Below, one piece after another: positions 37,779 through 47,077 of a stretch of DNA of 64,000 nt. Each line of letters begins with the position of its first letter. Positions within the stretch are counted from its first letter, which is position 1. The DNA is from an uncultured Anaerofilum sp. (GTDB lineage: Bacteria; Bacillota; Clostridia; Oscillospirales; Ruminococcaceae). Location of the stretch: positions 1 through 64,000 of the forward strand of contig CALWZC010000003.1 in assembly GCA_944385935.1 (NCBI GenBank). The letters run 5' to 3'. The position numbers and the translations under genes were made by a program. A model generated the notes under the pieces. The model worked only from the letters and a program-made list of their open reading frames with translations. It did no database searches and was not told the origin of the DNA.

Positions 37779-38321
37779 TCAATTTTTTGCTTCAAGAAAA
37801 CATTCGGGATTTAATCCCTTTCCAACAAGAGAAACTACATCATGATGATTAAAGCCAATTATCCATTTGTATTTTTTGGAAACAATATAATAATCTAACC
37901 ATCCTAAATCCAAAAAAGCACTTTCATTTAAGACAGAAAGCACTTTTGTTAATTCTAAAATTCCACTTTCAAAAATCCAAAAATGTTCACCCTCATACCA
38001 ATAATTTCCTCTATCTATCAAAAAATATACCATATCATCTTCTGGCGCAATTTGGGGTAGATGATGAAACCATGTTGCATAATCAACAGAATAACATCCT
38101 ATTAAATTTTTCATGCTTTTAGGACTATATCCATTTGTATTAGCCCAATGTAATCCATTTTTCCATGTCTTGGTTTTATCTGCAAAGTTTTCTGTGATTG
38201 TCTGATAAATTCCTTTCCATTGATTTCCTCGAACTTTATGAAAACGGTCTTTAGAAATGTTGCATTTTTGAAGCAACTCTCTTTCAAGAAAATAAGGGAA
38301 TGTTTTCTTTAATCCGCTCAT
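37779..38321 (-). CDS. hypothetical protein, immunity-like
   Basis: 180 residues, rich in Trp/Tyr/His (WFHHLPQIAPEDDMVYFLID, LGWLDYYIVSKKYKWIIGFN HHD). The YIVSKKYKW..G.NHHDVV ending recalls a family of cytosolic proteins I have seen annotated DUF6756, with weak certainty. ATG behind AGAAGGG. Orphan, no toxin next to it. Confidence 0.5.
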   Translation of the reverse strand: MSGLKKTFPYFLERELLQKCNISKDRFHKVRGNQWKGIYQTITENFADKTKTWKNGLHWANTNGYSPKSMKNLIGCYSVDYATWFHHLPQIAPEDDMVYFLIDRGNYWYEGEHFWIFESGILELTKVLSVLNESAFLDLGWLDYYIVSKKYKWIIGFNHHDVVSLVGKGLNPECFLEAKN

Positions 38322-38587
38322 AACCGAAACCCTTCTTTTTTATACCTTATTGTCAACTTTTTATTCTTTCGCTTTCATTATACAATTCTAAACTTAACAA
38401 ATTCAATTGGTTGCCAGTTTTTCCAGAATCAACTTCATGCGGGGCTGTCGGAATGCCAGCTTCAACAATCCATCACCTCATTGTCTGTCAACTCGTTCCG
38501 TGTTAGGAAAGAAACTTCCTTGATTCTACCAATGGAGTGCAGTAATTCCAATTATGATGGAAATTTAGGAAATACCTGTTGGCTTTT
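38322..38587. other. gap with a degenerate minus-strand frame
   Basis: Pieces SFLTRNELTDNEVMD and LLKLAFRQPRMKLILEKLAT on the minus strand read as one short helical protein split by a frameshift. Not identified. Confidence 0.3.
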
Positions 38588-39043
38588 TTACTCATATAAC
38601 GCTGGCAGTTCATCTTCTGACACAGTTATTATTTCATAGTTGTATCTTTCCCAGTTTGCTCCAATATCAGCAGAGGTAAAGAAATCTTGTTCCATATCCA
38701 TTGTAATGATTCTTCCAGATTTTACAGCAACTGCCGAATAAATAATCTCATAGGATGTACCATCAGAAAGATTAAATCGGAAACTGGTCACCGAACCACC
38801 AGCAGTAGGTTCGGTTGCTTTATCTTTCAGAGAAATGCTTTCAAAAGTCTGATAAATACCTTCAATATCTTTTGATTCGGTAATTACTTTTTTCTTTGCA
38901 TCCGCAGGAACAATGAAGTGGAACATTTCCACATTTTTAACATTAGACACTTCAAAGGGAAAGTCAATGCTTACTTTTTCATTACAAGTAGTCAGTGCAA
39001 AACAGAGCATAATGGTCATAACCAACGCGAATATTTTTTTCAT
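38588..39043 (-). CDS. small lipoprotein
   Basis: 151 residues. Signal peptide with lipobox ALTTC (Cys ~20). The mature part is beta-rich (GSVTSFRFNLSDGTSYEIIY), with no known family. ATG behind GGGAG. Surface-anchored; close to another lipoprotein upstream. Confidence 0.65.
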   Translation of the reverse strand: MKKIFALVMTIMLCFALTTCNEKVSIDFPFEVSNVKNVEMFHFIVPADAKKKVITESKDIEGIYQTFESISLKDKATEPTAGGSVTSFRFNLSDGTSYEIIYSAVAVKSGRIITMDMEQDFFTSADIGANWERYNYEIITVSEDELPALYE

Positions 39044-39089
39044 ATAAATCTCCCTTTCTTGTTCAACATTTGACCGATATATTAGAAAT

Positions 39090-39467
39090 TTACGCCGATG
39101 TTACCCATGAATAAAATATATAATCATGTTCTGTTTCCAAACATAATGTTATTTGATTCCATGTAGGCAGTGTTATATTTACTGCTGCCTTGATTGATTG
39201 GAATAGCATTTCTACATCTTGATTCACACCCTTTATCTTTTCTATCACATACGCTACATCTTCAGCGGAAGCCGACAAATTAACACGTGTTTTATATTGC
39301 TCCGTCCAATTATCACAAAACTCGCTATCTGATTCCAAAAAGGTCAGTGCAGCTGTTATAAATTCATCCATTGAAGAGAATTCAGCTTTGGATTCAACAA
39401 CCATTATAATACTCTGTTCTGAAGTGGGAACCAGAAAGCACGAATTGCCAAACTCATATGCAATCAC
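39090..39467 (-). CDS. hypothetical protein, GTG start
   Basis: 125 residues from GTG 39467, eight bases behind AAGGAG. Small alpha/beta protein, no signal peptide or membrane part. Lies 33 bases behind the large lipoprotein gene and probably shares its transcript. Family unknown. Confidence 0.5.
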   Translation of the reverse strand: MIAYEFGNSCFLVPTSEQSIIMVVESKAEFSSMDEFITAALTFLESDSEFCDNWTEQYKTRVNLSASAEDVAYVIEKIKGVNQDVEMLFQSIKAAVNITLPTWNQITLCLETEHDYIFYSWVTSA

Positions 39468-39500
39468 CAAAATCACTCCTTTTGAACCGTCTGCCTCAAT

Positions 39501-40892
39501 TCATTCCGTTGAAATTGGCTGTGTCTGGAAAACATACTGTCCTAGATTCTCATTCCAGATATAAACCGTCCATTCCTTATCTGCTTCGCCTTGCAGCCAA
39601 AAGTCCATATGTTGCGTTTGCTCATTCCAGCTTTGCTTTACTCGGGCACTCTGAATGGTAAAAATGCCATCCTCTGTCTGTACAATTTCCGGATTCGATA
39701 GGGTGTCTGCTTTCCAGATGAGCTTGTTTTCCCCGTCCAGAAAAACCATCGCACCGCCACTGGGCTGTGTACTGCCAGGAAAGGACAAACCGGTCATTTC
39801 CGTAAATTCATCACTCCCTATGGAAAGCAAAGGTCCTTCCTTCCCATTGGGAAGAAGATACTTTTCTCCATCCCGCATGCAATACCAAATCTCCACCGTC
39901 TGTTCCCTGCCATTGGCACTTTCTTCGGTGATGGTTTCTACAAAATCATAGGAGAAGGCATAGCCACATCCATCCACTCCAGTAAAGGAAAAATTGTCTG
40001 GCGCACCGTCTGGTGCCATACCCAGACGAAGCAATATTTCATACAGCCCACCATAGCTGATTTTCCCATCGCAAACGCCGATTCCAGTAAAAGTCCCTGG
40101 GGAAACCTCATCCTGGTTATGAAAGATTCCGTCTGGCATAATATTTACCATGTAGGAGCTCTCCCAATCCCAGCGGATTTGGGCATAGGCGTCCTGCTCC
40201 TCCTGAGTGAAACCGCCAGGCATATTCATGAATGTCATATACTCCAGCAGCATGTCCTCACATTCGTGCAACACTTGGAAAGGGTCGTCCTCTGGAAGCT
40301 GTGTTGTCATCACACAGTTTGCATAGTCATAGTAGTCCTTCCACAGAATATCCTCCATTGAGAATATGTACTCAACTTGCACATCCTCGATGGCCTCTCC
40401 GTAGGGCTGATTTGCCGCCCATTGCCGGAAGTCGGAAAACTGTTCTACCGCTGCTGTGACCTGTGCTCGATTTTGAAAATGTAGTTGGAATGGAATGATT
40501 AGGCCCTCTTCTAGTGATGCTATCCACGCATCCATATTGCCCCCTTCTGCCTGATAACGCTCTACCCAATATTTGTACAGAGTGTTCACAAAATTGTCCG
40601 AAAGCGTATAAGTCCACACGGAATCCTCATTGCTTCCGCTTTCACGGGAATAAAGCCGAAATACGCGAAACACCACTTCTGGCAAATCAGTCAAATAGCA
40701 GTCCCATGTTTGCTTCCACTGAGAACCACTCTGAACCACTGCCTCTTTTCCTGGAAACTGCTCTGACAGGTATTCCTCCACATCCCGCTGAGAATATTTC
40801 ACCAGAGAGTTTGTTGTACAACCAGACAGAATGCACAGAAAAAGCAATATACTCAGAACTAGCAGAAAAATTTTATAGGTTTGTACCTTCAT
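39501..40892 (-). CDS. large lipoprotein, unknown function
   Basis: 463 residues from ATG 40892. Signal peptide with lipobox CILSGC (Cys ~25). Long acidic, Trp-rich extracellular part; no enzyme motif. Segments such as FTGIGVCDGKISYGGLYEIL and VDGCGYAFSYDFV suggest beta-sandwich structure. First of three minus-strand genes coding exported or small proteins. Function not recognised. Confidence 0.65.
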   Translation of the reverse strand: MKVQTYKIFLLVLSILLFLCILSGCTTNSLVKYSQRDVEEYLSEQFPGKEAVVQSGSQWKQTWDCYLTDLPEVVFRVFRLYSRESGSNEDSVWTYTLSDNFVNTLYKYWVERYQAEGGNMDAWIASLEEGLIIPFQLHFQNRAQVTAAVEQFSDFRQWAANQPYGEAIEDVQVEYIFSMEDILWKDYYDYANCVMTTQLPEDDPFQVLHECEDMLLEYMTFMNMPGGFTQEEQDAYAQIRWDWESSYMVNIMPDGIFHNQDEVSPGTFTGIGVCDGKISYGGLYEILLRLGMAPDGAPDNFSFTGVDGCGYAFSYDFVETITEESANGREQTVEIWYCMRDGEKYLLPNGKEGPLLSIGSDEFTEMTGLSFPGSTQPSGGAMVFLDGENKLIWKADTLSNPEIVQTEDGIFTIQSARVKQSWNEQTQHMDFWLQGEADKEWTVYIWNENLGQYVFQTQPISTE

Positions 40893-41163
40893 GCTGACCA
40901 TCTTCCTTTTTTACTTTGATAGCTTCTTTTGAAATTTACTTAATTTTATTTTATCATCAGAGGAAAAAAATAGGAAGTCCCTCACTACTCCATGTTTCGG
41001 TGTCTGCTCTGCTCCTGCCTACGACGAGTAGTGGCTTTCTGGGTAGGAACGAACAAAAAAGTACCTGTCATTTTCATAAGGAAAACAACAGGCACTAGTA
41101 GTAAATCTGTATTCAATTTTGGGCACAAGAAAGATGCCACCTGAACTATTGCGCCCACCTGTT

Positions 41164-41202
41164 CCCGACCTCTGGCTTCGGATAAAGTTTCCAGAGGTTG
41201 GG
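41164..41202. repeat. 12-bp perfect-stem inverted repeat
   Basis: CCCGACCTCTGG (41164-41175) and CCAGAGGTTGGG (41191-41202), one G-T pair, 15-base loop, no T tract. A stable RNA hairpin on either strand just past the gene at 41239. Confidence 0.6.
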
Positions 41203-41238
41203 CTCAATACAAGTATCTTACCTAACATATTATTTTTA

Positions 41239-41685
41239 TTAAAATATTTCGCTTAATTCTAAAGAACCAATAACAAAAACTCTATCTCCTACTTTATAAC
41301 TTACTGTATTTTCAAACTCAATCAAAATATCACTATCTGATACGGTTGAAAGTGCATATATAGAATACTCATCAATTATTTGAGTCACTTCTATAATCGC
41401 TTTGATATGTGAAGATTTTTGTATTTCTTGGTGATGAACACGAGCCTCATCTACTTTTTGGCTAAAAGTCACCAGTTGAATTGATATATCCCCGTCTAAT
41501 GTATCTCCCTTTTTCTTTTTTTGAGACTTTTCACCTCTTTCTAAATATTCGTCATACTCAAGAAAATGCACATTTATTTTTATACCATTTTTGGTATCTT
41601 CTATTATCGCAAATCTCTCATAACCATCCGAGTAAATTTCATTGATATTGTAGTTTCCCACTTTATTGCCTTTACTGTTTGTCAT
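41239..41685 (-). CDS. hypothetical protein
   Basis: 148 residues, lysine- and glutamate-rich centre (RGEKSQKKKKGDTLDGD), with beta strands on either side. ATG close behind AAGGGG. No family recognised; lone gene. Confidence 0.45.
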   Translation of the reverse strand: MTNSKGNKVGNYNINEIYSDGYERFAIIEDTKNGIKINVHFLEYDEYLERGEKSQKKKKGDTLDGDISIQLVTFSQKVDEARVHHQEIQKSSHIKAIIEVTQIIDEYSIYALSTVSDSDILIEFENTVSYKVGDRVFVIGSLELSEIF

Positions 41686-41810
41686 CGCCCCTTGCTAGGA
41701 AATATCTCCAAAGGTGGGAGCGGCTGATATGCTGTTTATTTTAAGTATTAAATATATCAGTTTTCTCTTCTATTTTACAGACCAATAGGAATTCATCTAC
41801 TTATTGTTTT

Positions 41811-42701
41811 CTAAATCTTCACGAAATCAATTCCGTGTTTTTTCGCATATCTCTCTGCTTCAGAACCAGCTTTCCCTTTTATGATGAAGCCGGGAATTTT
41901 TTGATAACCTTTGATTTGATAACCTGATTCATCAGGAGAAACATATTCCCTAATTTCCATCATTCCCACAGACTTGTCTCCAAAATCTGTAACACTTTCT
42001 GGAATCGTCAGCTCTTTCAAAGAAGTACAATTAAAAAATGCATAATCCCCAATGCTTGTAATACCATCTTCCAGAACTACCTCTGTCAAATTTTCACAAT
42101 CAGAAAACGCCTCTGTTAAATCTCTCACTGTGGCTGGAATATGTACACATTCCAGATGTTCACATGACATAAATGCACGAGAAATATTTTCTATACTATT
42201 AGGCAACTCGATATTTTTTATCCGTGTACACTCAAATGCCCATGAAGCATCTTTTAATGCTGGCGGCAAATCAATATGCTCTAATGTAAAACAACAGTTG
42301 AAAGCATAGCACAATGAAACAATATTTTTGGGCAATGATACCTGTTCCAAACTTTCACAACCATAGAAAGCCCCATCTATGCTTGTCACATTTTCTGGTA
42401 CTACAACACTTTTTAATGCTATGAAACCATCAAATGTACTTGCTAATGAAATAACATTTTTTCCCATAATTTCAGCAGGAACAACAATATTCACTTCATT
42501 TCCATTGTAGCGTAGGATTTCTATTCCTTCATCCAAATCTGTGCAAGTCCACAAGCCATCTTCACTGTCAAAAGTTTCCACCTCGTCATCATATGTGGGA
42601 AAATAGTCGTAACTCTCTCCCGTTCCATATCTTCCACATTCGTTATTCCAATAAGGCGTTATAATATTTTCCCTCTTTGAAACGACTTCACTGTTCATCA
42701 T
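41811..42701 (-). CDS. BspA-type leucine-rich-repeat protein
   Basis: About 296 residues from the tandem ATGs at 42701/42698 behind AGGGAG. No signal peptide. From residue ~80 on, about eight repeats of the LRR_5/BspA type (LPxNIVSLCYAFNCCFTLEH, DYAFFNCTSLKELTIPESV), ending in KAGSEAERYAKKHGIDFVKI, a usual BspA tail. Its leader and first codons (MNSEVVSKRE) are homologous to those of the Imm1-like gene at 14.2 kb. Probably a cytosolic binding protein of the same cassette family. Confidence 0.8.
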   Translation of the reverse strand: MMNSEVVSKRENIITPYWNNECGRYGTGESYDYFPTYDDEVETFDSEDGLWTCTDLDEGIEILRYNGNEVNIVVPAEIMGKNVISLASTFDGFIALKSVVVPENVTSIDGAFYGCESLEQVSLPKNIVSLCYAFNCCFTLEHIDLPPALKDASWAFECTRIKNIELPNSIENISRAFMSCEHLECVHIPATVRDLTEAFSDCENLTEVVLEDGITSIGDYAFFNCTSLKELTIPESVTDFGDKSVGMMEIREYVSPDESGYQIKGYQKIPGFIIKGKAGSEAERYAKKHGIDFVKI

Positions 42702-42882
42702 TTGCTCCCTACAATTTCTTAAAAAATTTGATTTACCGCCTTTGTCTTGTGTTTTTCTCAACAATTATAATGAATTTAGAAATCATTTTAACAAATATTT
42801 TCTAAAGGCTTTACGATTATCTATGTCTCTCATTGTCTTTACTATATCATAGAATGTTCAATTGTGATATACTCTTAAAATT

Positions 42883-43641
42883 CTATTGAGCGAGATGTTC
42901 CAAAGTGGTGCCATCCACCATTTGAACCTCATAGGTTTTAACATTCAAAGCATCTAAGGATTTTTGCCATTCCAGAACGGGCACCTGATAGGCATACAAC
43001 ATTTCCAAATTTTCCAGCTTCTGCATATATGCAATATTATCCATCAGAACATCAGAGGTTTCCAGCACTGTGAGTGCGGTAAGCTTCTCCAGTTCGGACA
43101 GGTCGGTCACTGGAAGCCCCACCAGCCGTAACTTTGTTAACTGTGTCAACTTCCCAATTCCTTCTAAAGTGGTGAGATTGGAATCAAAGCTGAGATGGAA
43201 AGAGTGCAACTTCTGGTTTTTAGTCAACTCGCCTATTCCTTCCAGTTTGCTGAAACTCATATCATACAGAGCCAACTCTTCTAGATTGGCAAAATGAGCA
43301 AAATCAGCTAAAGTTGTAATGGTGCTGGGGTTGGTTCCTTGATTTATTCGAGATGCCCCTGTGTCTACATTGAAAATAGCATTGGGGTCACGGACTGACA
43401 TTGTAGTTACATTTACAAAAGGTGTATTGATAAAACCATCGTCCCCTACAAAAGCAATCGTCGAGATATCTGCTACATCTTCGGGGAAAATATCCCCTTC
43501 CGGTTTACCAAGATATTCTCGTATTGCACTTTCCACCACTGGGTCTTTCCATTGAATCACCCTATTTTGGGAACAACCTGCCAGAACAAAAATTATCAAC
43601 AAAGTTCCAAATACAAATAGACAAACCATTCTTTTTTTCAT
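42883..43641 (-). CDS. leucine-rich-repeat lipoprotein (internalin-like)
   Basis: 252 residues. Lipobox VLAGCS (Cys ~23). An N-terminal cap (VVESAIREYLGKPEGDI) of the kind found before internalin LRRs is followed by about six 22-residue repeats (LEGIGELTKNQKLHSFHL, LTQLTKLRLVGLPVTDLSEL). Cell-surface binding protein. ATG behind AAAAAGGAG. The 361 bases after 43641 hold only the terminator at 43949. Confidence 0.8.
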   Translation of the reverse strand: MKKRMVCLFVFGTLLIIFVLAGCSQNRVIQWKDPVVESAIREYLGKPEGDIFPEDVADISTIAFVGDDGFINTPFVNVTTMSVRDPNAIFNVDTGASRINQGTNPSTITTLADFAHFANLEELALYDMSFSKLEGIGELTKNQKLHSFHLSFDSNLTTLEGIGKLTQLTKLRLVGLPVTDLSELEKLTALTVLETSDVLMDNIAYMQKLENLEMLYAYQVPVLEWQKSLDALNVKTYEVQMVDGTTLEHLAQ

Positions 43642-43948
43642 GTCAACTCACTCCTTTTTACAGCACCATAGTCATTGGCACAAAATGCAGTCTAACATGC
43701 TATTGGAAAGTATAGCAGTTCTATTGTATTCATTGTATCATCAAAAATTTGTCTTGTCCATTGGCAAGCCTAATAAAAAAGAAATCACATATTTGTTTGT
43801 TTTTTCATAACTATCGGGTATCTTCTATCATTTTTAAACTTCGCCATAACAAAACTTTATTGGTTGCATTTTGTATAGTTTGCTAAAAGCACTTATTAAG
43901 CCTGTGTATAAAGCATATCTTGACACTAAAACAATTTTCAAACAAAAA

Positions 43949-43978
43949 ACCTGCCTTGGTGACAAACCAAAGCAGGTT
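43949..43978 (-). terminator. terminator of the SpoIVFAB-like pair
   Basis: AACCTGC..TTGGT pairs with ACCAA..GCAGGTT around a short loop; a T tract follows on the minus strand, 25 bases past the protease gene stop. Confidence 0.8.
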
Positions 43979-44002
43979 TTTACAGCTTAAAGCCTATAAA
44001 TA

Positions 44003-44587
44003 TCAATCTCTTTGCCAGTAACTTTTCCATGCCAATGCTATAAAAATTGGTATCAATGCCGCTGACATCCATATTGGCATTTCCTGATGTATGGTTTTGT
44101 ATATTACCCATAGCAACATACCGACAGCAATCGCCCATTGAAGAAAGATTGCAACGCCCTCAAACTTTTCAGGAAGCCATAACCGAAGTAAGCGGCCTCC
44201 ATCCAATGCAGACAAAGGTAATAAATTATAGCATCCTGCAAATAGATTGGCAGCTAAGAAAAAATATCTTCCGTAGGTTGCCTGATACTGGATAAGGCAA
44301 ATTAAAATTCCACAAGCAATAAAGTTTGCTGCTGGCCCTGCCAACAACAATAGGGTTTGCTTTGTTCTGCTTTGATGAAGTCTTTGTGCTTGTAGAGAAA
44401 TTCCTGCCAATTCCAAAGACACACAAGGAATCTTTTTGGTTTGTAGATAGTACACAAGGCAATGTCCACTTTCGTGAACTAAACTTGCCAAAATAGCAAG
44501 GCGTAAAATTCCAGTTCCATCCAACAATAACAACAAACACAAAACACCTAAAGCCAATACAGGGGAGCGAAAAATTTTGTTATTCAT
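44003..44587 (-). CDS. M50-family intramembrane metalloprotease (SpoIVFB-like)
   Basis: 194 residues with five to six membrane segments. Zinc motif HESGH in the second segment (LVHESGHCLVY) and the second active-site piece NLLPLSALDGGR (Asp ligand). This matches SpoIVFB, which cuts pro-sigma-K in sporulating Firmicutes. The start overlaps the M23 gene stop as ATGA, a SpoIVFA-SpoIVFB arrangement. Terminator follows. Confidence 0.85.
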   Translation of the reverse strand: MNNKIFRSPVLALGVLCLLLLLDGTGILRLAILASLVHESGHCLVYYLQTKKIPCVSLELAGISLQAQRLHQSRTKQTLLLLAGPAANFIACGILICLIQYQATYGRYFFLAANLFAGCYNLLPLSALDGGRLLRLWLPEKFEGVAIFLQWAIAVGMLLWVIYKTIHQEMPIWMSAALIPIFIALAWKSYWQRD

Positions 44588-45498
44588 TCTGAAATCTCCA
44601 AACTGAGTGCTGGATTTACTCGAATTCCATTCAACAAAAATTCCAAATGGAGATGTGGGCCAGTTGATACGCCTGTGCTCCCCACTGTTCCCACTTGTTG
44701 ACCCTGTTGTATCATCTGACCTTGCTTTACAGATGCTCCTTTCATATGGTTATATGTGCTGACAAGATTACCTTGATGGAGAACCTTTACATAGTTTCCA
44801 TAGGAATTGCTGGTGCCCACTTGTAACACAATGCCGGGCAAAACAGAAAGAATTGGTGTTCCTTCCGCAGCAGCCAAGTCAAGCCCTCCATGAAAGTCTG
44901 ACTCACCAGTGATAGGATGTTTACGAAATCCATACTCCGAAGTAACTGTAAATTGTTCCAATGGCAATGTTGGTGTCTGTTTTAATGTATAGTTTTGCAA
45001 AGAAAACCCTTCTGGTGGTTGATTCTGGGAAGATGTTGGATTCCATCCCCCTGCCCCTTGTTCTGTAGTGTTAGAATCTAACATTTCCTGTGCTGCATCT
45101 CTTACTTGTGCTACTGCTTCCTCTGTAAATTTTAATAAATCATGGTCTCCTGTAATTTCTACCCCTTGTTCCAAAGCCGCTTTGTATTCCTGTCCCATCT
45201 GCAAATAAAACTCGTGGTTTGTTTTTTGCATCAAAATCACAAATCCAATTACAGCCAAACAAACCACCAACTGTGCAAGGAATAAATAGTTTACATCTGG
45301 GGTAGCAGATGAAGATTGTTTTGGAGCAGATTTTGGGGCAGATTCCTTGTTGCTTTCCTCTGCTTTTACAGGGCGAACTGTTGGTTTTTCTGGTGGTTTA
45401 GAGGGTGGCGGCTCGGTATATCCTCTGCTTAAACTAGGCGAAACAGGAGGGTATAAGTATTCTTTTGGTTGTAGTGTTTCATTTTCATGTTCCCACAT
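44584..45498 (-). CDS. membrane-anchored M23 (LytM) protein, SpoIVFA-like
   Basis: 304 residues from ATG 45498 behind AAGGAG. Proline-rich cytosolic part (~1-70), one membrane segment (~72-91), coiled linker, then LytM domain with HGGLDLA and HLHLEF zinc positions (SEYGFRKHPITGE, VSTYNHMKGASVKQGQ). Position before SpoIVFB-like gene suggests the SpoIVFA regulator; the zinc ligands look intact, so an endopeptidase role cannot be excluded. Confidence 0.8.
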   Translation of the reverse strand: MWEHENETLQPKEYLYPPVSPSLSRGYTEPPPSKPPEKPTVRPVKAEESNKESAPKSAPKQSSSATPDVNYLFLAQLVVCLAVIGFVILMQKTNHEFYLQMGQEYKAALEQGVEITGDHDLLKFTEEAVAQVRDAAQEMLDSNTTEQGAGGWNPTSSQNQPPEGFSLQNYTLKQTPTLPLEQFTVTSEYGFRKHPITGESDFHGGLDLAAAEGTPILSVLPGIVLQVGTSNSYGNYVKVLHQGNLVSTYNHMKGASVKQGQMIQQGQQVGTVGSTGVSTGPHLHLEFLLNGIRVNPALSLEISE

Positions 45499-45593
45499 TG
45501 CTATTCTCCTTCCCATAGGTTCCATAAAACCATTCGATTGCTATTATATATATGAGAAAAAGAAATTTTTAGAACTTTTTGACCAAAAGAAAA

Positions 45594-45629
45594 GCGGGCG
45601 GAAAAGATTTCTCTTCTCAGCTCGCCCGC
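45594..45629 (-). terminator. terminator behind the hydrogenase gene
   Basis: GCGGGCG/CGCCCGC stem with a purine-rich loop and TTTTCTTTT on the minus strand. Confidence 0.75.
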
Positions 45630-45642
45630 AATCTTATAAAAA

Positions 45643-47016
45643 TTATTTTACATGTAATGTGTTGCTTCTATCCTCATAGCAAGTATGCAACATTTTTTCT
45701 GCCAACTCACTCAAAGGTTTCCCATAAAATTCTTGGTAGATACGTTTAATATCAGGATTTTCATGGCTCTTGCGGATTGTCATAGAAGCATCTTTTTGGT
45801 AAAGGCTTTGTATACGGCTTTTGCGTACAACATCTTTATCCTTTAGGATATTTTTTGGCTGTCCACCACCGCCTATGCAACCACCGGGGCAGGTCATTAC
45901 CTCTACAAAATGGTATTGCTTTTCTCCGCTTTTTAACAAATCCAAAAATTTACGAAGATTCGCTGTACCATATACAACAGCAACATGTACAAGGCTTTCA
46001 CCCATGTACACAGCAGATTCCCGAATCCCGTCATATCCTCGGAGGGGAGTTAATTGCAACAAATCCAATGGGGCAGGTTGGTTTTCTATGAATTCATAAG
46101 CTGTACGCAAAGCAGCCTCCATCACACCGCCTGTATTGCCAAAAATCACACCTGCTCCAGATGCTTCACCCATAAAATCATCATAGGAGCTATCCTCTAA
46201 AGCAGTAAACTCAATGACTTCTTCTTTTGCCCATTTTGCAAGTTCTCTTGTAGTGATGACATAATCCATATCACGCAAGGTGTCATCATCATAATATTTT
46301 GCTGAAGCACACATCTCATCCCGTCGGATTTCAAATTTTTTGGCGGTGCAAGGAGTCAGTGCCACATTTACAATCTTTTTGGGGTCAATCCCCATCTTCT
46401 TAGCAAAATAGGTTTTTATTGTTGGACCTTGCATACCAATGGGACTTTTGGCTGTAGAAATGTTTGGAAGCAATTCTGGATAATACAGCTCTGCAAATTT
46501 TATCCATGCAGGACAGCAACTTGTAAACTGAGGCAAAGGAATATTTTTGTTCTTTATGCGCTCAATCAATTCACTTGCCTCTTCCATAATAGTTAAATCC
46601 GCAGCAAAATTGGTATCCAGAACATAGTCTGCCCCTAATTTCCGCAACAGTGCAACCATTTTCCCTTGTACAAAGCTACCATCTTCCATGCCGAATTCCT
46701 CTCCCAGCGAAGCCCGTACCGAGGGAGATGTACTAACGATAACAATTTTGTCTGGGTCTTGGATGGCTTGTTTTACCTGAGGATACTCATATTTTTCTAC
46801 AATGCTGTCCACAGGGCAAACATTGGCACACTGACCGCAATGGATACAAACCGCTTTTCCTCCAGTTTGGTCAAATGTGTAGGTTCCATGTACCCCAATA
46901 TCATAGGTACATACATCTTTACACATTCCACACTTGATACATTTTTCCTCGATTCTGCAAATACTGGGATTGTCTTGTTCAATGGGAACTCGGACCTCTA
47001 ATGGTAAGTGATTCAT
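45643..47016 (-). CDS. [FeFe]-hydrogenase-type protein with two N-terminal [4Fe-4S] clusters
   Basis: 457 residues. Two ferredoxin motifs, CIKCGMCKDVC (residues 26-36) and CIHCGQCANVCP (57-68), then the H-cluster domain: TSCCPAW (165-171), TPCTAKKFE and MTCPGGCIGGGGQP. All four H-cluster cysteines are present, so activity is plausible. The shorter N-terminus and TPCTAKK place it nearer the group B monomeric enzymes than CpI. Role: H2 formation or oxidation with ferredoxin. ATG behind AGGAGG. It follows recN by 60 bases where many clostridia have spoIVB-spo0A. Confidence 0.88.
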   Translation of the reverse strand: MNHLPLEVRVPIEQDNPSICRIEEKCIKCGMCKDVCTYDIGVHGTYTFDQTGGKAVCIHCGQCANVCPVDSIVEKYEYPQVKQAIQDPDKIVIVSTSPSVRASLGEEFGMEDGSFVQGKMVALLRKLGADYVLDTNFAADLTIMEEASELIERIKNKNIPLPQFTSCCPAWIKFAELYYPELLPNISTAKSPIGMQGPTIKTYFAKKMGIDPKKIVNVALTPCTAKKFEIRRDEMCASAKYYDDDTLRDMDYVITTRELAKWAKEEVIEFTALEDSSYDDFMGEASGAGVIFGNTGGVMEAALRTAYEFIENQPAPLDLLQLTPLRGYDGIRESAVYMGESLVHVAVVYGTANLRKFLDLLKSGEKQYHFVEVMTCPGGCIGGGGQPKNILKDKDVVRKSRIQSLYQKDASMTIRKSHENPDIKRIYQEFYGKPLSELAEKMLHTCYEDRSNTLHVK

Positions 47017-47077
47017 AACAGACCTCCTTTTATTGAAAACAGATTATATTTTACAGTTGCTTGCATTGCTACAACTG

